In this document: positions 51,561 through 59,785 of the stretch, piece by piece
Numbering within the stretch: position 1 is the stretch's first letter
How the letters are laid out: the number at the start of each line of letters is the position of its first letter
Assembly (NCBI RefSeq): GCF_002846415.1
Contig: NZ_PJMX01000001.1
Coordinates: 4,278,001 to 4,342,000, forward strand
Origin: Streptomyces sp. TLI_146
GTDB taxonomy: Bacteria > Actinomycetota > Actinomycetes > Streptomycetales > Streptomycetaceae
Direction: 5' to 3'
DNA: 64,000 bases
The notes under the pieces: model-generated
Seen by the model: the letters and a program-made list of their open reading frames with translations, nothing else
Told to the model about the DNA's origin: nothing
The model's database searches: none
Position numbers and translations under genes: made by a program

Positions 51561-52481
51561 TCAGCCCGCCGCGTTCGGGCGCGCCCCCGTACCCGCCGCC
51601 CGCTCCATCTCCCCAACCCGCTCCAACAGCGGCATGGGATCCACCCCCACACCCCCCGGCAGGAAATCCGCGATCCGCTCCGGCGTCCACGTACCCTCCG
51701 CCACATACCCCGCCCGAAGCTCCCGCGGCTGCGCCCACACCGCGATCTTGGGTCCGGCCACGGTGTACACCTGCCCGGTGATCCCGGCCGCCCGGGCCCG
51801 TTCGCTCAGCAGATAGACCACGAACGCCGCCACGTCCTCCGGCTCGCCGATCTCCTTGAGTTCGAGGGGAACGTTGGCCGACATCCGGGTACGGGCGACG
51901 GGCGCGACCGCGTTGGCCGTGACCCCGTACTTGTGCAGCCCCAGCGCCGCACTGCGCACCAGCGAGATCACACCCCCCTTCGCCGCGCTGTAGTTCGCCT
52001 GCGCCACACTCCCCTGGTGGTTGCCGCTGGTGAACCCGATCAGCGTCCCCGTGCCCTGCTTCCGCATCACCGCGGAGGCGGCCCGGAACACCGTGAACGT
52101 GCCCTTGAGGTGGGTGGCGACCACCGGGTCCCACTCCTCCTCCGTCATGTTGAAGAGCATGCGCTCGCGCAGGATCCCCGCCACGCACACCACCCCGTCC
52201 ACCCGGCCCCACCGGGTGAGCGCGGTGTCGACGATCCGCTGGCCGCCCGCCATCGTGGAGATGTCGTCGGCGACCGCCACCGCCTCGCCGCCCGCAGCCT
52301 CGATCTCCTTGACCACCGCGTCCGCGATCTCGCTGCTGGGCGAGGCGCCGTCGATCGAGACGCCGTAGTCGTTGACGACGACCTTCGCGCCCTGGGCCGC
52401 CGCCGCGAGCGCCACCGCACGGCCGATGCCGCGCCCCGCACCGGTCACGGCGACCACTTTGCCTGCCAAGAAGTTCCCCAC
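51561..52481 (-). CDS. SDR-family oxidoreductase with a C-terminal extension
   Basis: A 306-residue short-chain dehydrogenase. VVAVTGAGRGIGRAVA (9-24) binds NAD, VCVAGI replaces the usual N-N-A-G, and SGNHQGSVAQANYSAAKGG holds Ser, Tyr and Lys. About 50 residues beyond the core (PKIAVWAQPRELRAGYVAEGTWTPERIADFLPGGVGVDPMPLLERV) resemble the tails of FabG-like / MFE-2-type dehydrogenases acting on acyl-CoAs. The GTG at 52481 is the first start. It is divergent from a cyclase gene across a palindrome. Confidence 0.9.
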   Translation of the reverse strand: MGNFLAGKVVAVTGAGRGIGRAVALAAAAQGAKVVVNDYGVSIDGASPSSEIADAVVKEIEAAGGEAVAVADDISTMAGGQRIVDTALTRWGRVDGVVCVAGILRERMLFNMTEEEWDPVVATHLKGTFTVFRAASAVMRKQGTGTLIGFTSGNHQGSVAQANYSAAKGGVISLVRSAALGLHKYGVTANAVAPVARTRMSANVPLELKEIGEPEDVAAFVVYLLSERARAAGITGQVYTVAGPKIAVWAQPRELRAGYVAEGTWTPERIADFLPGGVGVDPMPLLERVGEMERAAGTGARPNAAG

Positions 52482-52503
52482 GCCCGGCCCCTTCCCGCGG
52501 TTT

Positions 52504-52518
52504 CTGACGGACCGTTAG
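52504..52518. promoter_or_regulatory. Operator-like palindrome CTGAC-GGACC-GTTAG (one mismatch)
   Basis: In the divergent gap between the SDR (minus) and the cyclase-family gene (plus), 22 bases from the SDR start and 49 from the cyclase start. Confidence 0.65.
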
Positions 52519-52567
52519 ATTTTAGGGCCCGGCAGCCACCGGAAGACAAGACCCAGGGAGGGCCCAC

Positions 52568-53506
52568 ATGCCAGCAGCCTCCGCACTGCCCCCCGAGTTC
52601 CACGACATCGCCAAACGCGTGAACAACTGGGGCCGTTGGGGTCCGGACGACGAGATCGGCACGCTCAACCTGATCACCGACGACGTCGTACGCGAGGCCG
52701 CCGCCACCGTCCGCGCAGGCCGCCGCATCCCCCTCGCACTCCCCCTGGAGCAGAACGGCGTCCAGACCGGGCTGATCCCCGGCCGGGTCAACCCGCTGCA
52801 CACGATGGTGCAGATCAACCAGGAGATCTTCGGTCCCGGCACCGTCGCCACCAGCGACGACGCCGTGACGTTCGGGCTCCAGGCCGCCACCCACTGGGAC
52901 GCCCTCACCCACGTCTCGCACTCCGGCCGCATCTACAACGGCCGCCCCGCCACCACCATCACCGCCCACGGCGGCGCCGAGTTCAGCGGGATCGACAAGC
53001 CCCGCCACCTCGTCTCGCGCGGCGTCCTGCTCGACGTGGCCCGCGCCCACGGCGTGGACCGGCTGCCCGGGGACCACGCGGTCACCCCGGAGGACCTGGC
53101 GGCGGCCGAGGAGCTGGGCGGCGTCACCGTACGCGCGGGCGACATCGTGCTCGTACGCACCGGGCAGATCCAGCTCTGTCTGGGCGGCGACAAGCACGCG
53201 TACGGCTTCCCCTCGCCGGGCCTCTCGCTCCGTACGCCCGAGTGGTTCCACGCGCGCGATGTCGCGGCCGTGGCCAACGACACCCTCACCTTCGAGATCT
53301 TCCCGCCGGAGGTCGAGAACCTGTGGCTGCCGGTGCACGCGCTCGATCTGGTGGAGATGGGGATGCTCCAGGGCCAGAACTGGAATCTCGAAGAGTTGTC
53401 CACAGCCTGTGCGCAAGAGCGGCGGTACGCGTTCTGGCTGTCGGCGATGCCCGAGCCGTTCGTGGGCGCCACGGGGACGCCGGTCGCGCCGGTCGCCGTG
53501 CTCTAG
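52568..53506 (+). CDS. Cyclase-family (kynurenine formamidase-like) hydrolase
   Basis: A 312-residue metal-dependent hydrolase. ATHWDALTHVSHSG holds the metal-binding H-x-x-T-H-x-D-like motif of the cyclase superfamily in a variant form. RVNNWGRWGPDDEIGTLNLIT at the N-terminus and the region around TACAQERRYAFWLSAMPEPFVGATG at the C-terminus are typical of the actinobacterial branch. Members open cyclic amides, lactones or ketones. Inside the gene lies TTGTCCACA (about 53397), a chance DnaA-box match. A GGGAGGGCCCAC stretch precedes the ATG. It is divergent from the SDR. Confidence 0.87.
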   Translation: MPAASALPPEFHDIAKRVNNWGRWGPDDEIGTLNLITDDVVREAAATVRAGRRIPLALPLEQNGVQTGLIPGRVNPLHTMVQINQEIFGPGTVATSDDAVTFGLQAATHWDALTHVSHSGRIYNGRPATTITAHGGAEFSGIDKPRHLVSRGVLLDVARAHGVDRLPGDHAVTPEDLAAAEELGGVTVRAGDIVLVRTGQIQLCLGGDKHAYGFPSPGLSLRTPEWFHARDVAAVANDTLTFEIFPPEVENLWLPVHALDLVEMGMLQGQNWNLEELSTACAQERRYAFWLSAMPEPFVGATGTPVAPVAVL

Positions 53507-53800
53507 CCGCCGCACTCCAGGGCCTGCACCTCCACGGGTGGCGGCGCGTCATGCGCACCCCGAGCACGGCACGGCGGCCGCCACCCGGCTGCGGCGTGCT
53601 CGCCCTGCTCCCCATGCCCTGAAGGAGCCTTGCCCTGAGCTCACGCCGAGCCACGACCCGCACTCGCCGAGGAGAGCCAGGACCGGCCCAGGACGGACCA
53701 AGGGCCAGTCCGCGCCCTCGGCGTCCCCTCGCGACGAATCGCTCATCCAAGGGTGATCAGGCCGACACGACGCGTCAACACCTAGTGAAAGCTATGCCGC
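53507..53800. other. Intergenic region between the cyclase and RsbW-like ATPase genes
   Basis: No gene, hairpin or repeat was recognised. An AT-richer patch lies around 53780-53815, at the 3' end of the ATPase gene. Confidence 0.35.
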
Positions 53801-54292
53801 TTACGCCCGATTTGTGACAGCGCACGACGGCTCATACGCGCCCGGCTCGAACGCCCCGCCGGTGCGCTCCGGCGCGCCCCCGTCGCAGCACCGGTCCACT
53901 TCGCACCAGATCGACTTGCCCGCGCCCTCGGGCTGCCAGCCCCAGCGGTCGGCGAGGCCGTCGACCAGTTCAAGGCCCCGGCCGTTGGTGTCGTCGCCGT
54001 CCGCGTGGCGCGGCTTGGGGGCACACGCGCTGGTGTCGGCCACCTCGACCCGGACCGTACCGCCGTCGGCCGGCCCGCCGACAGGGCCGAAGAGCATCCG
54101 CAGCACGGCGGGGCAGCCGGTGTGCACCACCGCGTTGGTGACGAGCTCCGAGATCAGCAGGATCAGCGTCTCGGCGAGCGGCTCATCCAGCCGTATCCCC
54201 GACCCGGCCAGCCGTGAGCGGGCCCATCTGCGAGCGCGCCCCACCTCTGCGGGGTCGGCTCCGACCTCCAACTGAACCTGAAGCACCTGCAC
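53801..54292 (-). CDS. RsbW-like ATP-binding protein (HATPase_c)
   Basis: A 163-residue GHKL ATPase of the anti-sigma/serine-kinase type. ISELVTNAVVHTG (48-60) is the N-box, VEVADTSACAPKPR the G1 box and GRGLELVDGLADRWGWQ the G2 box. In Streptomyces many such proteins control sigma factors or developmental regulators by phosphorylation or binding. The GTG at 54292 gives the full fold. Its partner is not visible in the neighbourhood; the STAS protein at 58.6 kb could be one, but it lies far away. Confidence 0.88.
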   Translation of the reverse strand: MQVLQVQLEVGADPAEVGRARRWARSRLAGSGIRLDEPLAETLILLISELVTNAVVHTGCPAVLRMLFGPVGGPADGGTVRVEVADTSACAPKPRHADGDDTNGRGLELVDGLADRWGWQPEGAGKSIWCEVDRCCDGGAPERTGGAFEPGAYEPSCAVTNRA

Positions 54293-54662
54293 CGCTCACA
54301 CCATCCGAACCGGCGGACACATCGCCTCGCGCCTCGACAAGTTCACGGAACGTGATTTCCTTACGAGACAGCATGGTTGACGTACAGTCACCGCAACAAG
54401 CGCTTCAGGCATATTCCAGCGCGAAGGAGTACGCGTGGTGCATACTGTGCGACGCACATTGCGGGGGGTCGAACAGGGGCGCGCAGGATGCCTGGGGGAT
54501 CGCACCCCACGGAGGGTACCCGAGGGCGGCCCCGACTCCGGCGCGTGACGAGTCCGGCTAAGGACACAACCCGGTATCGACGCTCGGTGACGCTTCATCA
54601 CGCTTCGGCCAACACTTCGGCCAACACTTCGTCAGACCGCCTGCCGGCCCCACGTGTGCGGG
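54293..54662. other. Region upstream of the RsbW-like gene
   Basis: No well-supported gene. Nucleotide composition is more AT-rich than the flanks. A weak small ORF at 54435-54548 is listed separately. Confidence 0.4.
54435..54548 (+). CDS. Possible 37-aa ORF
   Basis: GAAGGAG lies five bases before GTG, and the product (VVHTVRRTLRGVEQGRAGCL...) is basic at its N-terminus. Codon use is only moderately GC-biased at third positions, so this may not be a gene. Confidence 0.22.
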   Translation: MVHTVRRTLRGVEQGRAGCLGDRTPRRVPEGGPDSGA

Positions 54663-55535
54663 TCACATCGCCTCCTCCAGCGCCGCCGCCTGGAGCTCCC
54701 GTGCCCGGGCCGGCGTCGGCCACCGCTCGCGCCGCAGCCACGCCCGCTTCAGATGCAGATGTACCTCCGCCTCCCAGGTGAAGCCCATCCCGCCGTACAC
54801 CTGGAGGCAGTCCCGCGCGCACCGCACAGCCGCCTCGTCGGCCAGCAGCTTGGCGCCCACGCTCTCCACCGGGTCGCCGGTCACGGCCGCCGCGTACACG
54901 GCGGCCCGGGCCACCTCGGTACGCACCAGCATCTGCGCGCACAGGTGCTTGACCGCCTGGAAGGCTCCGATGGGCTGCCCGAACTGCTCGCGTTCGCGGG
55001 CATATTGGACCGCGAGCTCCGTGGTGCGGCCCGCGCTGCCCAGTTGCTCGGCGGCGGTCAGCAGCGCCCGTTCCGGCGGCCCCCCGTCCCCGCCGCCCGG
55101 GAGCCGGTGCAGCGGGGTGAGCGGGTCGGCCGAGCGGATCGACTCGGCGCCGGTGGCGTCCCCCCGTACGACGTCGGCCTCCGCCAGCCACTCCACCAGG
55201 CCGCCGTCGGGCGCGGTCACCACCGTGTCGCCCTCGGCCGCGCCCTCCACCAGGCCCGCCGCCAGGTGGGTGGCGATCAGCGGGCCGGGGAGCAGCGCCC
55301 GCCCGGCCTCCTCGAAGAGCAGCACCGCCTCGGGCAGCCCGAGCCCCACCCCACCCGCCTCCTCCGGCAGCCGCAGCGCGAAGAACCCGGACTCGCCGAG
55401 CGCCCGCCACAGGCCCCGGTCGAGCCCGCCTCCGTCGACGGCGGCCCGCAGCGCCGTGGCGTCGAAGCGCCGGGCGAGCAGCTCCCGTACGCCCGCCTTC
55501 AAGGCCCTTTGGTCGTCGTCGAGTTGGAAGTCCAT
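54663..55535 (-). CDS. Short acyl-CoA dehydrogenase subunit
   Basis: A 290-residue acyl-CoA dehydrogenase-fold protein, about 90 residues shorter than usual. It lacks the middle FAD-loop with the C-x-G-x-S-E-P motif. It keeps QLDDDQRALKAGVRELLARRF, AVQYAREREQFGQPIGAFQAVKHLCAQM and VYGGMGFTWEAEVHLHLKRAWL. Such short subunits pair with a full-length partner to form alpha2beta2 enzymes in steroid and related catabolism (known from mycobacterial FadE pairs). Its start shares one base with the stop of the full-length partner. Confidence 0.87.
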   Translation of the reverse strand: MDFQLDDDQRALKAGVRELLARRFDATALRAAVDGGGLDRGLWRALGESGFFALRLPEEAGGVGLGLPEAVLLFEEAGRALLPGPLIATHLAAGLVEGAAEGDTVVTAPDGGLVEWLAEADVVRGDATGAESIRSADPLTPLHRLPGGGDGGPPERALLTAAEQLGSAGRTTELAVQYAREREQFGQPIGAFQAVKHLCAQMLVRTEVARAAVYAAAVTGDPVESVGAKLLADEAAVRCARDCLQVYGGMGFTWEAEVHLHLKRAWLRRERWPTPARARELQAAALEEAM

Positions 55536-56668
55536 CAGCGGCCCTTCGGCAGGCCGAGGATCCGCTCGGCGACGATGTTCTGCTGGATCTGCGAGGTGCC
55601 GGCGGCGATGGTGTACGAGAGCGAGGACAGCCGGTCGCGGGTCCACTCGCGGCCGAGGTCGAGGGCGTCGGGGCCCAGGACGGCGGCGGCCGCGTCGTAG
55701 AGCTCCTGGCGGGCGTGCGAGTAGCGGAGCTTGAAGACCGAGCCGCCGACCCCGGGAACCCCTCCGGTGTGCTCCGACTCGCTGACATTCCACTGGATCA
55801 GCCGCCATAGAGCACCGAACTCGGCGTGCAGGGCGCCCAGTTGGCGCCGGATCACCGGGTCGTCCCAGGTGCCGTTCTTGTGGGCCGCGCGGGCGAGCTC
55901 CACCAGGACGCGGCGGCAGGCGACCACCTCGCCGACGAAGGCCGTGCCGCGCTCGTACGACAGCGTCACCATGGTCACGCGCCAGCCGTCGTTCTCGGCT
56001 CCGACCCGGTTGCCGACCGGGATCCGCACCTCGTCCAGGAAAAGCTGGGCGAACTCGTCCGACCCGGCCAGCGTGCGCAGCGGCCGCACCGTGATGCCGG
56101 GCGCGTCCATGGGCATCGCCAGCCAGGTGATGCCCCGGTGCTTGGGCGCGTCCGGGTCGGTGCGCACCAGCAGTTCGCACCAGTCGGCGACCTCCGCGTG
56201 CGAGGTCCAGATCTTGGCGCCGCTCACCACGTACGCGTCCCCGTCGCGCACCGCCCGGGTCCGCAGCGCCGCCAGGTCCGAGCCCGCGTCGGGCTCACTG
56301 AACCCCTGACACCACACCTCGTCCCCGCGCAGCACCGGCTCCAGCCACTGCGCGCGCTGCTCCTCGGTTCCCTCGGCCGCGATGGTGGGCCCGGCGTGCA
56401 GCAGCCCCACGAAGTTCGCGCCGACATAGGGCGCCCCCGCCCGCTCGGTCTCCTCCAGGAAGATCAGCCGCAGGGTGGCGGACGCGCCCCAGTGCACGCG
56501 CGCGTACCCGGCGTCGTAGAGCCTGCGCTGCCAGCCGGTGTCGTACGCGCGCCGCCCCGGCCAGTCCAGCGGGTCCGGCTTCGGCGGCAGCGTCGGCAGC
56601 ACGGCCGCCAGCCACTCCCGCAGCCGCGCCCGGAAGTCTTCCTCCTCGTCGGTGTACGTGAGGTCCAC
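55535..56668 (-). CDS. Full-length acyl-CoA dehydrogenase partner subunit
   Basis: A 377-residue protein. WCQGFSEPDAGSDLAALRTRAV and AKIWTSHAEVADWCELLVRTDPDA give the FAD and substrate regions, and the C-terminus SYTIAAGTSQIQQNIVAERILGLPKGR is typical. The usual catalytic base position reads T-I-A-A-G-T, so the base may be supplied by its own or the short partner's helix. The GTG at 56668 follows a weak ribosome site. A near-perfect palindrome lies 28 bases upstream, so the pair belongs to the regulon. Confidence 0.9.
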   Translation of the reverse strand: MDLTYTDEEEDFRARLREWLAAVLPTLPPKPDPLDWPGRRAYDTGWQRRLYDAGYARVHWGASATLRLIFLEETERAGAPYVGANFVGLLHAGPTIAAEGTEEQRAQWLEPVLRGDEVWCQGFSEPDAGSDLAALRTRAVRDGDAYVVSGAKIWTSHAEVADWCELLVRTDPDAPKHRGITWLAMPMDAPGITVRPLRTLAGSDEFAQLFLDEVRIPVGNRVGAENDGWRVTMVTLSYERGTAFVGEVVACRRVLVELARAAHKNGTWDDPVIRRQLGALHAEFGALWRLIQWNVSESEHTGGVPGVGGSVFKLRYSHARQELYDAAAAVLGPDALDLGREWTRDRLSSLSYTIAAGTSQIQQNIVAERILGLPKGR

Positions 56669-56695
56669 TACGAGCGGTCCTTCCGGCTGGCATTT

Positions 56696-56710
56696 CTGAT
56701 GGTCCGTCAG
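56696..56710. promoter_or_regulatory. Operator-like palindrome CTGAT-GGTCC-GTCAG (one mismatch)
   Basis: Upstream of the acyl-CoA dehydrogenase pair (minus strand). With outer T/A it extends to TTCTGAT...GTCAGAA. Confidence 0.68.
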
Positions 56711-56772
56711 AAATAAGGCTAACCCCGAGCCCCTGGACCGACAAGGCGGTGCGGCCTACGCTCTGGCACGAT

Positions 56773-56787
56773 CTGACACATCGTCAG
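56773..56787. promoter_or_regulatory. Operator-like palindrome CTGAC-ACATC-GTCAG
   Basis: Perfect arms and the same spacer as the site at 5970. It lies five bases before a possible GTG start of the AMP ligase (56793) and 23 before the preferred one. Confidence 0.76.
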
Positions 56788-56810
56788 TTGTCGTGTTCTT
56801 GGGGGTCGAA

Positions 56811-58319
56811 GTGAACGACACCGCACACGCACTGGGCGCCTCGCGCACCCTCTGGGAACTGGTCGCCCGGCGCGCCGCCCTCACCCCCGACCGGCCCGTC
56901 CTGCTCCAGGACGACCGCGCCCTGACCTTCGGCGAGCTGCGCGACCGCGCCGAGCGGGTGGCGGCGGGTCTGTACGGCATGGGCGTACGGCCCGGCACGG
57001 TGGTCGCCTGGCAGCTGCCGACCCGGATCGAGACCGCGCTCCTCTCGTTCGCCCTGGCCCGGCTCGGGGCCGTGCAGTCGCCCGTCATCCCCTTCTACCG
57101 GGACCGCGAAGTGGGCTTCGCGCTGCGGGAGTCGGGGGCGGAGTTCTTCGCGGTGCCCGGGCTCTGGCGCGGGTTCGACCACACCGCGATGGCGGCGCGG
57201 CTCGGCGCGCGCGGCGTCTTCGAGGCGTACGGGACGCTCCCCGACGGCGACCCGGCCGTCCTGCCGCCCCCGCCCGCCGACGGCACCACCGTCCGCTGGA
57301 TCTACTGGACCTCGGGCACCACCTCCGACCCCAAGGGCGTGCTGCACACCGACCGCTCGCTGATCGCGGGCGGCTCGTGCCTGGCGCACGCGCTGCACCT
57401 GTCGGCGGACGACGTGGGCTCGATGGCGTTCCCGTACGCCCATATCGCGGGGCCCGACTACACGGTGATGCTGCTCCTGTACGGCTTCCCGGCGGTGATG
57501 TTCGAGCAGTTCGCGCTGCCGGACGCGCTGGAGGCGTACCGCAAGCACGGTGTGACGGTGGCGGGCGGGTCGACCGCGTTCTACTCGATGTTCCTGGCCG
57601 AGCAGCGCAAGCGGCCGGGCGAGAAGGTCATCCCGTCGCTGCGGCTGCTCGCGGGCGGCGGGGCGCCCAAGCCGCCGGAGGTCTACCGCGCCGTCGTACG
57701 GGACATGGGCGTCCAGCTCACCCACGGCTACGGCATGACCGAGGTCCCGATGATCACGATGGGCTCGCCGGACGACACGGAGGAGAACCTCGCGACGACG
57801 GAGGGGCGGCCGCCCGAGGGCATGGAGATACGGATCGTCGACGGCGAGGTGCGGCTGCGGGGCGAGGCGGTGTGCCAGGGGTATCTGGATCCGGCGCAGA
57901 CCGCCGAGGCGTTCGACGCGGACGGGTTCCTGCGCACGGGCGATCTGGGGTTCGTGACACCGAGCGGCCATCTGGTGCTGACCGGGCGGCTCAAGGACGT
58001 GATCATCCGCAAGGGCGAGAACATCTCGGCGAAGGAGATCGAGGATCTACTCGCCGCGCATCCTGCGGTGGGGGATGTGGCGGTGATCGGGCTGCCCGAC
58101 GCGGTGCGGGGGGAGTTGGTGTGCGCGGTGGTGGAACAGCCGCCGGGCGCTGATGAGTTGACCTTGGCCACGGTCACCTCCTACCTGCGGGAGCAGGGGC
58201 TGTCCGTGCACAAGCTGCCGGAGCGGGTGGAGGTGGTGGATGCGTTGCCGCGTAATGCCGCGTTGCGGAAGGTGCTGAAGTATCGGTTGCGGGAGAGGTT
58301 CGGGGGTGGTGGGGGCTGA
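56811..58319 (+). CDS. AMP-dependent acyl-CoA synthetase (FadD/cyclohexanecarboxylate-CoA-ligase-like)
   Basis: A 502-residue adenylate-forming enzyme. IYWTSGTTSDPKG is the P-loop, GYGMTEVPM the A5 motif, DGFLRTGDLG the A7 motif and GRLKDVIIRKGENISAKEIEDLL the hinge. The C-terminal lysine lies in NAALRKVLKYRL. Its overall pattern is closest to ligases for cyclic or steroid-derived acids. The GTG at 56811 follows GGGGG; a leaderless GTG at 56793 is five bases after the palindrome. It faces the acyl-CoA dehydrogenase pair across two palindromes. Confidence 0.9.
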   Translation: MNDTAHALGASRTLWELVARRAALTPDRPVLLQDDRALTFGELRDRAERVAAGLYGMGVRPGTVVAWQLPTRIETALLSFALARLGAVQSPVIPFYRDREVGFALRESGAEFFAVPGLWRGFDHTAMAARLGARGVFEAYGTLPDGDPAVLPPPPADGTTVRWIYWTSGTTSDPKGVLHTDRSLIAGGSCLAHALHLSADDVGSMAFPYAHIAGPDYTVMLLLYGFPAVMFEQFALPDALEAYRKHGVTVAGGSTAFYSMFLAEQRKRPGEKVIPSLRLLAGGGAPKPPEVYRAVVRDMGVQLTHGYGMTEVPMITMGSPDDTEENLATTEGRPPEGMEIRIVDGEVRLRGEAVCQGYLDPAQTAEAFDADGFLRTGDLGFVTPSGHLVLTGRLKDVIIRKGENISAKEIEDLLAAHPAVGDVAVIGLPDAVRGELVCAVVEQPPGADELTLATVTSYLREQGLSVHKLPERVEVVDALPRNAALRKVLKYRLRERFGGGGG

Positions 58320-58570
58320 GTGGTCGTCTGCGGGTGGTGGTGGGCTGGTCGCGCAGTTCCCCGCGCCCCTTCTTGGCCCGGAGTTCGTCTGCGGGTGTGT
58401 GGCGGGTTGCTCGCGCCGTTCCCCGCGCCCCTAACCCCTCCTTCGTCTGCGGGCCGTGGTCGGTTGCTCGCGCCGTTCCCCGCGCCCCTACAGGGCGCCC
58501 CGCAGGGGCGCATTTAAGGGGCGCGGGGAACTGCGCGCTCAGTTGGGGACGGCCCGCAGACGGACACCGG
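58320..58570. repeat. Dispersed repeat cluster R7 (four copies)
   Basis: Three reversed copies (about 58348-58370, 58410-58432 and 58468-58490) and one forward copy (about 58517-58540) of the GGGGCGCGGGGAACTGCGCG family. Two reversed copies carry the variant CTCGCGCCGTTCCCC instead of CGCGCAGTTCCCC. The cluster sits between the convergent ligase and STAS genes. Confidence 0.85.
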
Positions 58571-58588
58571 GCCAAAGAAGACGGGCGG

Positions 58589-58963
58589 TTAGGCCGAGAG
58601 GGGCTGTTCGTTTTCGCGGGCCGCCGTTGCCACGTCCCCGTAGACGTCGAACAGACGCCGCACCCCCAGCGCCGCCAGAACACGGTTCACGTGGGAGCCA
58701 TCCACCGCACCCCGCGCCGGGAGGATCAGACGGAGGCGACCGCGACAGGAGCGGAGAAGGCGGCGGGAGGCGATCAGGACGCCCACGCCGCTGGAGTCGC
58801 AGAACAGCACCCCCGACAGATCGAGCACCAGATCGTGCCGGCCCGCCGCCACCACCTCATGGACCACCCGCCTGACCTGCGGCGCCGTCACCAGGTCCAG
58901 TTCCCCGCGGACGCACACCACGGCCCATCCGCCCTGCTCGGCCTCGTTCACGATCAGCGTCAC
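58589..58963 (-). CDS. STAS-domain anti-sigma factor antagonist
   Basis: A 124-residue protein. VVCVRGELDLVTAPQVRRVVHEVVAAGRHDLVLDLSGVLFCDSSGVGVLIASRRLL is the STAS core, with the phosphorylatable serine in D-S-S-G-V (Ser57/58). It would bind or be phosphorylated by an RsbW-type protein and so free a sigma factor. The GTG start is at 58963. It is divergent from the sigma-factor operon at 59.2 kb. Confidence 0.9.
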   Translation of the reverse strand: MTLIVNEAEQGGWAVVCVRGELDLVTAPQVRRVVHEVVAAGRHDLVLDLSGVLFCDSSGVGVLIASRRLLRSCRGRLRLILPARGAVDGSHVNRVLAALGVRRLFDVYGDVATAARENEQPLSA

Positions 58964-59203
58964 GCGTCCGGTACCTCTCTGTGCCGTCGGCCCCCGCCCG
59001 TCCCCGGCGCGCCTTCCCGGGCCATGGCGCGCGAAACCACTTCGCCCCTACCACGACCTGCCGTTTCGGGGGCGCACTTGCCGTAAAGGAGCGCTCGTTC
59101 CCGGTCGCGCGCACTACATTCGAGGAGACACGAGTACACAGGGGCGCGGACAAAAGGCACAAAGCACGCACGACGGTACACGCGTAGACGGTTGGGGAAC
59201 CGC

Positions 59204-59785
59204 ATGGCGAAGGACGCACCACCTCGCTGGGACCGCAAGATGCAGCAGCGCCTGGCGCGCGGCGAGGCGGCAGCACTCGGTGAGCTCTACGACCGGTTCG
59301 CCTCGCTGGTGCACAGCCTGGCCCACCGCGTGCTCGGCGAGGACTCCGCCGCCGACCAGATCACCCGCGAGGTGTTCGGTTACGTGTGGGAGAACCCGGA
59401 CGCGTACGACCCCAAGCAGGGCTCCATGCGCTCCTGGGTCGCCAAGCTCACCCAGCGCCAGGCCGTGCTGCGGCTGCGCCAGGCCGAGGCCGCGCAGTAC
59501 GCGGAGCACGGCGGCGGCTCCGCCGAGGAGCTGGAGGCGAAGGTGCGGCGGGCCACCGCGGCCGCCCGCGCCGACTACATCGTGACGTCGATGCCCGCGC
59601 CGCTGCGCCAGGCCCTGGAGCTGGCGTACCACCAGCGCCGCGACTACCGGCAGGCCGCCGCCGACCTCGCCATCAGCGAGGACGAGGCCCGGCGCCGGCT
59701 GCGGCTCGGGCTCCAGCTGCTCTCCACGGCGAACACCCGCCCGCCGGAGGGCTCCTCGCCGCCCGGTTACGGACGTGCGCTGTGA
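59204..59785 (+). CDS. ECF-like RNA polymerase sigma factor
   Basis: A 193-residue sigma factor. GEAAALGELYDRFASLVHSLAHRVLGEDSAADQITREVFGYVWENPDAYDPKQGSMRSWVAKLTQRQAVLRLRQ is region 2, and ADYIVTSMPAPLRQALELAYHQRRDYRQAAADLAISEDEARRRLRLGLQLL is region 4. Region 3 is absent, as in ECF sigma factors. The ATG at 59204 follows TTGGGGAACC. It overlaps the next gene, the probable anti-sigma factor, as GTGA. Confidence 0.88.
   Translation: MAKDAPPRWDRKMQQRLARGEAAALGELYDRFASLVHSLAHRVLGEDSAADQITREVFGYVWENPDAYDPKQGSMRSWVAKLTQRQAVLRLRQAEAAQYAEHGGGSAEELEAKVRRATAAARADYIVTSMPAPLRQALELAYHQRRDYRQAAADLAISEDEARRRLRLGLQLLSTANTRPPEGSSPPGYGRAL

Noticed and set aside
53397..53405. TTGTCCACA in the cyclase gene considered as a DnaA box
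   Set aside because: A single copy inside a coding region with no companion box; probably chance.
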